A program made the position numbers and the translations under genes. The notes under the pieces were generated by a model that saw only the letters and a program-made list of their open reading frames with translations, made no database searches and was not told where the DNA came from. Source: Bacillota bacterium (lineage in GTDB: Bacteria; Bacillota; Bacilli; Paenibacillales; NBRC-103111). Taken from it: 12,200 bases of DNA. Of the stretch, positions 6,306 through 12,200 are shown one piece after another. Every line of letters starts with the position of its first letter. Within the stretch, counting starts at the first letter, position 1. The stretch is from assembly GCA_023393235.1 (NCBI GenBank), contig JAEWMH010000028.1, positions 1 through 12,200 of the forward strand, read 5' to 3'.

Positions 6306-7493
6306 ATGAAAATCTTGCAGGCGCTGTTTTTTCCGCCGGAACAGCCTGGTGGGGTATCGTCCATGGTGCCGTATATCCAGGAGCGGTTTATCAAGAAGGG
6401 CTGGGACATGGAGCTGTTCTCCCTGCCCAAGCGCATACGCAGCAAAGGGACCGAAGATGTAGCGTTTCACACCTTTGACTGGAAGCAGTATGCCGGCAAT
6501 CCGATCATTGACAAATATATCCAAACCTATAAGGATTACATATGGTGGACCAAGCTGCGCCTGAAGGGCTCGTATGACCTGATCCATGCCCATCATCCCA
6601 TTGCGGCGCTGGCCATGAAGCGGATTTTCCCCGATACCCCTGTGATGATCACCATCCACTCCAGCTATGAGAAGGAGCTGATGTTAAACGGTCGCATTCA
6701 GGAGGGGGGGCCGGAGGAGAAGTTCCTGACCTCGATTTATGGCGAATTGGAATACAGCCTGGACCGTATCATAACCGCTTCCCACGCTTTCCGCATGTAT
6801 CTCGGGAACTATATGCAGGATTGCAGCCGGGTTGAAGTGATCCCGAACGGCTTCGATCAGCGGCGCTTCCGTCCTTATTCCCACGAAAATGCGGTGACCC
6901 AGCTGATTTCCGTCTGCCGTCTGGTCCCGGCCAAGGGGCTGGATACACTTCTTGAGGCTTGTGCCCGCTTGAAAAAGAAGGGTGTCCCCTTCGTGCTTCA
7001 CCTGATCGGAGACGGTCCGATCCGGGAGGAATTGGAGCAAATGGCGGTGGATTTGGGCATTTATGAGGATACCATTTTTTACGGCTATATGCTGCATCCT
7101 GAAGAATTCATGCCCTTCTTTGATATATTCGTTCTGCCTTCCCGGGCGGAGGCCTTCGGGTCCGTATTCGCGGAAGCGGCTCTGTGTCTATTGGCTCTTG
7201 TCGGTACCCAGGTGGGGGGCATTCCGGAGCAAATCGAGGACGGGCGCAACGGTCTTCTGGTCCCGTCAGGGGATTCCGAGGCTCTCGCCGGTGCATTGGA
7301 AACATTGATTGAGGATCCGGGTTACCGTTATGAACTGGCCCGGGCCGCATGGGAAAAGGCCAAAAAATCCTACTCTCTAACCCGCGTGATCCAGCAGCTG
7401 GCGGCAGTGTACCGGAGCTTCGGGACTGCAGCAGTCGATGGTACAGAGGAGTTCGAGGGTGAGGGTGAAAACGAAGGAGGCGGCGGAGTGTGA
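6306..7493 (+). CDS. GT4 family glycosyltransferase
   Basis: The 395-residue cytoplasmic enzyme has the two Rossmann-like halves of the GT-B fold. The N-terminal half shows FPPEQPGGVSSMVPYI (the Gly-rich acceptor-side loop) and YDLIHAHHP (90-98). The C-terminal, nucleotide-sugar half begins with VIPNGFDQRRF (178-188) and continues with VCRLVPAKGLDTLLEA (Arg205, Lys210), LIGDGP and the E-x7-E motif EAFGSVFAE (Glu282, Glu290). It should transfer a sugar from a nucleotide-sugar donor with retention of configuration; neither donor nor acceptor can be told. After the E-x7-E motif the common ACGxPVV-type stretch is replaced by LCLLALV (293-299), a local divergence. The last residues (EEFEGEGENEGGGGV) form a low-complexity acidic/Gly tail that also encodes the ribosome site of yhaO. 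The stop overlaps the next start (GTGA), so the two are coupled. Confidence 0.88.
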   Translation: MKILQALFFPPEQPGGVSSMVPYIQERFIKKGWDMELFSLPKRIRSKGTEDVAFHTFDWKQYAGNPIIDKYIQTYKDYIWWTKLRLKGSYDLIHAHHPIAALAMKRIFPDTPVMITIHSSYEKELMLNGRIQEGGPEEKFLTSIYGELEYSLDRIITASHAFRMYLGNYMQDCSRVEVIPNGFDQRRFRPYSHENAVTQLISVCRLVPAKGLDTLLEACARLKKKGVPFVLHLIGDGPIREELEQMAVDLGIYEDTIFYGYMLHPEEFMPFFDIFVLPSRAEAFGSVFAEAALCLLALVGTQVGGIPEQIEDGRNGLLVPSGDSEALAGALETLIEDPGYRYELARAAWEKAKKSYSLTRVIQQLAAVYRSFGTAAVDGTEEFEGEGENEGGGGV

Positions 7494-8836
7494 TTCCGTT
7501 CCGGTTTATCCATGCCGCCGATCTTCATCTGGACAGCCCTTTCGCAGGGCTGTCGGGTGTGCCGGAAGGGGTGCGGCAGCTCCTGCGCGGCTCCACCTTT
7601 GCGGCGCTGGACAACCTCACGGAGCTTGCCATCCGGGAAAAGGCGGATTTTGTGCTGATTGCGGGAGATGTCTATGATTCGACAGACCGGTCGCTGCGGG
7701 CGCAGCTCCGGTTTCATCATGCAATGAAACGGCTGGCGGAGAGCGGGATCTCCGCTTTTGTCGTTCATGGGAACCATGATCCGCTGGACGGCCGGGAAGC
7801 GAAGCTGGGCTGGCCATCAGGGGTACATATGTTTAAGGCCGGTGAGGTGGAGCGTGTTCCTGTGGTTTTGGAGGGGCGCGGCCATGTGGCGGATATTCAG
7901 GGGATTTCGTACCCGACGGCGGCGGTGCGGGAGAATTATGCGCAGCGTTTCGGAGCGGGGGCGGCCGGTGTTTACCAAATTGGGCTGCTGCATGCTAATG
8001 TGGACGGTTCGCCGGAGCATGCGGATTATGCCCCTTGTTCGTTGAAGGAGCTGGCGGCGGCCGGGTTGGACTATTGGGCTTTGGGCCATGTCCATACCCG
8101 CAGGGTGCTGTCCGAGAAGCCTTGGGTGGTTTATCCTGGCAACATCCAGGGCAGGAGCGTCCGCGAGCAGTCGGCTAAGGGCTGCTATGTAGTGGAGGTG
8201 GACGGAAGCGGGGCTGCGGAATTGCGGTTCCAGGCGCTGGATGCGGTTCGTTGGTTGGCCCGGGAGGTGTCCATTGCGGATTGCTCTACGGAGCAGGAGC
8301 TGAAGGAAGCGCTGGAGCAGGCAATGGAGGAGGCCCGCACGGAGGCGGAGGGGCGGCCCGCTGTGCTGAGGCTTGTCCTGACCGGCAGAGGGAGGCTTCA
8401 CGGCAAGCTCCAGAGTGGTTACGCCCGGGATTTGGCGGAGGAGCTGCGAAGGGCTGAGTTGGAGCGTTGGGAGCTGCTGGAGGAGGAAACGGGCGAAGGA
8501 GAAGGAATGCCGCTGGTTTGGCTGGAAAAGCTGTCCGTGCGTACCGGCGTGGCGGCAGACCGGGAGGCTCTGCTGCAATCTGAAGGATTCCTGGGCGAGC
8601 TCCTCCGTCTGGCCGCTGAACTGGAGAGCGAACCCCTGGCGCTGCAAGAATTTGCCGGAGAATGCCTGGAGCCGCTGATGGGGCATAACCGGGCCGGTGT
8701 GCTCCTGCGCAAAACAGGATTGGCGGCGGACGGAGCTGTTGAGGCAGGTATAGAGTCGGAGTTTGCGGCAGAGCTACTGAAGCAGGCTTCGGAATGGCTG
8801 TTGGACCATCTGCTGGATGAAGAGGAGGGAGCGTAG
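7490..8836 (+). CDS. yhaO: Metallophosphoesterase nuclease, YhaO/SbcD (Mre11)-like
   Basis: Mre11/SbcD-type proteins are manganese-dependent nucleases that act with a Rad50/SbcC-type ATPase on DNA ends. All calcineurin-like phosphoesterase motifs are present in the first 205 of 448 residues: HAADLHLD (Asp11, His13), AGDVYD (Asp60), HGNHD (Asn95, His96), LLHAN (His168) and GHVH (His200, His202). PWVVYPGNIQGRS follows, typical of the SbcD/YhaO group. The C-terminal part (about 250-448) is Glu/Leu-rich and should hold the capping and ATPase-binding regions. It starts at GTG 7490, overlapping the glycosyltransferase stop by 4 nt, with AAGGAGG (7474-7480) 9 nt upstream. Its TAG directly abuts the GTG of the ATPase gene, so the two are made together. 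I use the symbol yhaO because of the YhaN-type partner rather than a classical sbcC; sbcD-like is the alternative name. Confidence 0.88.
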   Translation: MIPFRFIHAADLHLDSPFAGLSGVPEGVRQLLRGSTFAALDNLTELAIREKADFVLIAGDVYDSTDRSLRAQLRFHHAMKRLAESGISAFVVHGNHDPLDGREAKLGWPSGVHMFKAGEVERVPVVLEGRGHVADIQGISYPTAAVRENYAQRFGAGAAGVYQIGLLHANVDGSPEHADYAPCSLKELAAAGLDYWALGHVHTRRVLSEKPWVVYPGNIQGRSVREQSAKGCYVVEVDGSGAAELRFQALDAVRWLAREVSIADCSTEQELKEALEQAMEEARTEAEGRPAVLRLVLTGRGRLHGKLQSGYARDLAEELRRAELERWELLEEETGEGEGMPLVWLEKLSVRTGVAADREALLQSEGFLGELLRLAAELESEPLALQEFAGECLEPLMGHNRAGVLLRKTGLAADGAVEAGIESEFAAELLKQASEWLLDHLLDEEEGA

Positions 8837-11800
8837 GTGAGAATCCGGGAAATCCGCGTGGAGGGTTTCGGCGGGCTGCAGAACCGGACGGTGGAGCTGC
8901 ATGGCCCGATGACGGTTCTATACGGCCCCAATGAAGCGGGCAAAAGTACGTTATTGCACCTGATCCGTGCGGTGCTGTTCGGGTTCCCCTCCCGCCAGTC
9001 GGGTTTGGAGCGGTTCGAACCTGCCAAAGGCGGTGTCCATGGCGGTTCTCTGGTGCTGGAGCTGGAGCCGGGCAGCCAGGTGCGTGTATTCCGGCGTTCG
9101 GCGGATGCTGCTGCAGGCGGACGGGGACGTATTCCCTCTGCCGGGCTGGTGACGGTTACGCTGCCGGATGGGCGCGAGGGAGGCGAGGAGCTCCTGCGGG
9201 AGCTGTTGGGGGGCGTAACGGCGGAGCAGTTCCGCAATTTGTTCGCCTTCACCCTGACGGAGCTGCAGGCGCTGCATACTCTGACCTCGGAGGAGCTGGG
9301 CGGATTCCTGCACAGCGCCGGTCTGGGGGTGCGTGCCTCCCTGGTCCGGGAGACGGAGAAGCGGCTGGTCCAGGAGCTGGAGAGCCGCTTCCGGCCCAAG
9401 GGGCGGAACCAGGGAATCAGCCAGTTACTGGGGGAGTGGGATACACTGGACAGCGCCTGGCGGAAAAGCCTGGTCCAAGCCGGGCGATACAACCAGTTGA
9501 CGGCGGAGATCGGGGCTCTGACCGACCGGATTGCTGAGGCCGGAGAAAAGCTGGCCGGCGGCAAAGCCCGGTTGGAGCTGCTGGAGTCGGCAGGAGCCCA
9601 GCGGGAGCGCTGGCTGCGCCTTCGCCATGTGACAGAGTCTCTTCAGGAAATGCCCGCAGTAGGAGAAGGCAGTTTCCCCGAAGACGGTCTGTCCCGGCAG
9701 GATGTGCTGCTAGGTGAACTGGAGAAGCGGGAGGAAACGCTGGCGGGTTTGCGGATGAGGCAAACTGCGCTGGAGGAAGTGACCGCGGCCTATTCCGAAG
9801 CGGATGCCGGGTTGGTGCAGCAGCGGGAGAGGGTCCAGGCCTTGGCGGAGGAGCTGAGCCTGTACAAGGCGGGCTTCGGCCAGGAGGAGGAGCTGCTCCT
9901 GGAACTTGAGCGCCTTGATCGACTGCTGTTGGGGAAACTGCAGGAGGCGGGAATTGTATCGCACGGCGAGTCTGCTGCTTCTCTGAAACCAACCTATCAG
10001 CTGCCTTCCGTTACATTGCAGCACCGGGAGGAGGCTTCACGCTTCAAGGAGCTGTGGGGTGAGCGGGAGCTGGCCCGGGTCCGGCTGGACAATGCTGTGG
10101 ACGCAGCGGAAGCGGAGCTGGCGCAGGCGTCTGCGCTTGTGCAGGAACGGCGGAAGTTGCTGGCCGGGGCGGAGCGGCAGCTTGCGGCAGGATATCCGCC
10201 GGAAGCGGACAGGCTGGCTCCGGAGCTTCCGGCGGTAATCCGTGAGCTGCGCCGGGAATACGGGCAGCTGGCTGAGGCCGGACGGGAATACCGGCATCTC
10301 CGTGAACGGGAGCTGGAGCACCGCCTGTCGGTGGAGCAGCTTCAAGCCCAGGCGGAGGCGAATGGGCGGATTGTGTCCCGGCAGGAAGGACTGGATGGCC
10401 GCAGGGTGCTTCTTTGGGCGCTGTTTCTGGGCTTAGGAGGCGGAGCAGGGCTGTTCTTCGGGCTGGCCGGCAACTGGCTGCTGGCGGGAGTAGGGCTGGT
10501 AGTGATGGCTGCCGGGGGAGGGGGGCTGCTGCATGGCGGCAAGGCTGGCTCGTCTGCGAGCCGGGGCGGCCGTTCCTCCCGGCGGTACCGCCCCGGTGAT
10601 GAATCGGCGGCCGGGCTGGCGGCAGACACGCCGCTTGCCGCCCGGCGCCAAGAGCTGGAGCAGGAGCTGGAGCGCTTGCGCGGAAAGCTGGGGGCACGGC
10701 TGCAGGGTTTGAAAAACAGCCTAGGCAGCAGCGGCGGTCAACTGGTACTGGACTCCGGCAATGAAGCGCTGCCGGATCAGCTGGATGAATGGCTTTCCCG
10801 GCTGAATCAGGCGTTGCGGGATTGTAGCCAGCTGGAGGAGAAATGGAAGGCTGCTTATGAGGCGGAAAGCCGCCTGCGCCGGCAGGTGGAGCAGTTGGGC
10901 CGGGAGCAGCGGAAGACAGAGCAGGAGCAAAGGGAGCTTTTGGCCGAATGGAAGGAATGGCTGGCCCAGTGGAATGCGGCGGAGGGAGAGCTTTCTCCAG
11001 AGGCGGCTATGGAGTTTTTGGCCTTATTGGATCAGGCGGCGGAGCTCCGGCTGCGCCAGGAGGAGGGCCGAGGACGGCTGGCCTGCATCCGCAATAATCG
11101 GGCGGTATTCGAAGCCTCCGCCGGGGCAGTGCTCGGTGCGGCCTTCGGTACACCGGAGGAGCTTCAGTTTGCCTTGCAGGGTTTCCGCAAGGCGGTAGAG
11201 CAGGCGGTGGAGCGCCAAAGCCGCTGCCTCGAGGCGGAGTCGGAGCTGGACGGGCTGGCGCCGCGGCTGCGGCTGGAGGAGGAGGCGCTGCTCCGCTGCC
11301 GGGATAGGCTGGCGGAATTATGGCGCCAGGCCGGGGCCGACGGCGAGGAGGATTTCCGGCGGCTGGGCGCCCGTGAGACGGCCCGACGTGAGCTGGAGGC
11401 AGAGGCGGATAACCTCCGGGAACTGCTTGCTGCGGCAGTGGGCAGCGGCCGTATAGATGGATTGGGCGAGGTGTTGGAGGGCGGGTCTCCCGCGGAGTTG
11501 GCTGTGGAAACGGAACGGCTCCGTCAGGAACTCTTGGAGCTGGAAGGGTCTGTGGACCGCTGGAAGGAAGAAAAGGGCCGGCTCCATGCGGACTATGCCC
11601 GTTTGGCGGACGGCGCCGATCATGGGGCGCTGCGGGAAAAGCAGGAGGAGCTGCTGGCCCGGTTTGGGGACGAGGCGTCCCAATGGGCGGTGTTCGCCAT
11701 GGCGGCAGGGCTTTTGTCCCGAACCAAGTCCCGCTATGAGCGGGAGAAGCAGCCGGAGGTGATGCGCCGGGCATCGGAGCATTTTGCCCGGCTGACGGGC

Positions 11801-12200
11801 GGACGTTATGTCCGCATCGCTGCGCCTATGGGCGAGGAGCGTCTGCTCGCCATCCGTCCCGGCGGAGAGGCGGTGGATTCCGCCCGCCTGAGCCGCGGGA
11901 CCGCAGAGCAAATGTACCTGGCCCTCCGCTTCGCTCTTGCGGCGGAATTCGCCAGACAAACCCCGCTGCCTCTTGTCATGGACGATATCTTCGTCAATTT
12001 TGACGGAGAGCGCCTGCTGCTGGCTCTCCGGGAGCTGGCTGCGCTGTCGGAGCAGCATCAGGTGCTGCTCTTTACGTGCCACCGCCATGTGCTGGACGCA
12101 CTGGCGGAAGCAGCCCCCTCGGCGCAGCGGATCCTGCTGCCGGGGGCTTCCGGCGCCGGCGGAGCATCGGCGCCGGCGGCTGCGCCCGCGGGTGTTGCCG
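8837..12200 (+). CDS. yhaN: YhaN/SbcC (Rad50)-like coiled-coil ATPase with membrane hairpin, 3' end cut off
   Basis: At least 1121 residues are encoded and the frame is still open at the window edge. The Walker A motif GPNEAGKST is at 30-38. The ABC-type signature LSRGTAEQMYLALRFA starts at 1018 and Walker B LVMDDIFVNFD is near 1045-1055, followed by LLFTCHRH. Between the lobes are long Glu/Leu/Arg-rich coiled-coil arms (about 190-520 and 590-960). At the apex, where Rad50/SbcC carries a CxxC zinc hook, no CxxC is found. Instead there are two hydrophobic segments (about 524-545 and 546-565), then a Ser/Gly/Arg-rich linker. This predicts a membrane-anchored SMC-like ATPase. B. subtilis YhaN, as I recall, is about 960 residues, so this is longer. 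The visible end is an Ala/Gly/Pro-rich stretch and little more than a tail is probably missing. Start GTG 8837 has AGGAGG (8823-8828) 8 nt upstream. Confidence 0.88.
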   Translation, partial: MRIREIRVEGFGGLQNRTVELHGPMTVLYGPNEAGKSTLLHLIRAVLFGFPSRQSGLERFEPAKGGVHGGSLVLELEPGSQVRVFRRSADAAAGGRGRIPSAGLVTVTLPDGREGGEELLRELLGGVTAEQFRNLFAFTLTELQALHTLTSEELGGFLHSAGLGVRASLVRETEKRLVQELESRFRPKGRNQGISQLLGEWDTLDSAWRKSLVQAGRYNQLTAEIGALTDRIAEAGEKLAGGKARLELLESAGAQRERWLRLRHVTESLQEMPAVGEGSFPEDGLSRQDVLLGELEKREETLAGLRMRQTALEEVTAAYSEADAGLVQQRERVQALAEELSLYKAGFGQEEELLLELERLDRLLLGKLQEAGIVSHGESAASLKPTYQLPSVTLQHREEASRFKELWGERELARVRLDNAVDAAEAELAQASALVQERRKLLAGAERQLAAGYPPEADRLAPELPAVIRELRREYGQLAEAGREYRHLRERELEHRLSVEQLQAQAEANGRIVSRQEGLDGRRVLLWALFLGLGGGAGLFFGLAGNWLLAGVGLVVMAAGGGGLLHGGKAGSSASRGGRSSRRYRPGDESAAGLAADTPLAARRQELEQELERLRGKLGARLQGLKNSLGSSGGQLVLDSGNEALPDQLDEWLSRLNQALRDCSQLEEKWKAAYEAESRLRRQVEQLGREQRKTEQEQRELLAEWKEWLAQWNAAEGELSPEAAMEFLALLDQAAELRLRQEEGRGRLACIRNNRAVFEASAGAVLGAAFGTPEELQFALQGFRKAVEQAVERQSRCLEAESELDGLAPRLRLEEEALLRCRDRLAELWRQAGADGEEDFRRLGARETARRELEAEADNLRELLAAAVGSGRIDGLGEVLEGGSPAELAVETERLRQELLELEGSVDRWKEEKGRLHADYARLADGADHGALREKQEELLARFGDEASQWAVFAMAAGLLSRTKSRYEREKQPEVMRRASEHFARLTGGRYVRIAAPMGEERLLAIRPGGEAVDSARLSRGTAEQMYLALRFALAAEFARQTPLPLVMDDIFVNFDGERLLLALRELAALSEQHQVLLFTCHRHVLDALAEAAPSAQRILLPGASGAGGASAPAAAPAGVA

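Noticed and set aside
6176..6445. N-terminal extension of the GGDEF gene to 6445
   Set aside because: It would cross the perfect TATAAT promoter and overlap the start of the divergent glycosyltransferase; ATG 6175 has a proper ribosome site.
8419..9564. Long minus-strand open frame (381 codons) inside yhaO/yhaN
   Set aside because: Ser/Pro/Arg-rich low-complexity product lying opposite genes with clear Walker A and phosphoesterase motifs; a GC-rich shadow frame without a ribosome site.
11007..12088. Overlapping minus-strand open frames opposite the end of yhaN
   Set aside because: Pro/Ala-rich or Gln-rich products antisense to the conserved signature and Walker B region; typical of GC-rich coding DNA read backwards.
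8837..12200. Frameshift in the yhaN-like gene
   Set aside because: The frame was spot-checked near 8924, 10022, 10382, 10982, 11462 and 11978; all lie in the same frame and give sensible protein sequence.

Overview
The window looks like an ordinary chromosomal stretch from a GC-rich, endospore-former-like Firmicute, most likely Paenibacillus or a close relative. This is inferred from the gene set (M29 aminopeptidase, YhaO/YhaN nuclease pair, SelD with SelU), strong purine-rich ribosome binding sites, frequent GTG starts and extended -10 promoters. No phage, transposase, CRISPR array, tRNA or rRNA is visible.

Layout. (1) Positions 1-692, plus strand: the C-terminal part of an M29 metallo-aminopeptidase, closed by a strong bidirectional terminator (709-756). 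(2) 773-1852, minus strand: an ArsP/YraQ-like (DUF318) permease with a Cys-Ser-Cys-Cys motif, divergent from (3) a two-gene selenium operon, selD (1962-3008) and selU/mnmH (3022-4056), which makes selenophosphate and uses it for 2-selenouridine in tRNA wobble positions. (4) 4057-4366: a gene-free gap holding a degenerate array of four roughly 50-bp units, two on each strand, facing each other. (5) Minus strand: a 7-TM GGDEF protein (5006-6175) followed by a small protein of unknown function (4367-4969). (6) Plus strand, starting from a divergent promoter region: a tightly coupled three-gene operon of a GT4 glycosyltransferase (6306-7493), a YhaO/SbcD-like metallophosphoesterase (7490-8836) and a YhaN/SbcC-like ATPase (8837 to beyond 12200). 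The junctions are a 4-nt GTGA overlap and a stop codon directly abutting the next start codon.

How the genes work together. SelD supplies selenophosphate to SelU, and the divergent permease may move a selenium or other metalloid compound; that link rests on position only. YhaO and YhaN should form a Mre11/Rad50-like complex. Here the long coiled coil of YhaN carries a two-helix hydrophobic hairpin at its apex and no CxxC zinc hook, so the complex is predicted to sit at the membrane. The glycosyltransferase is translationally coupled to this pair for no obvious functional reason.

Most worth a second look: the selenium operon with its permease, the membrane-hairpin YhaN, and the inverted 50-bp repeat array. 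None is clearly a new system. The work was done by eye; homology assignments come from recognised motifs, not from searches.
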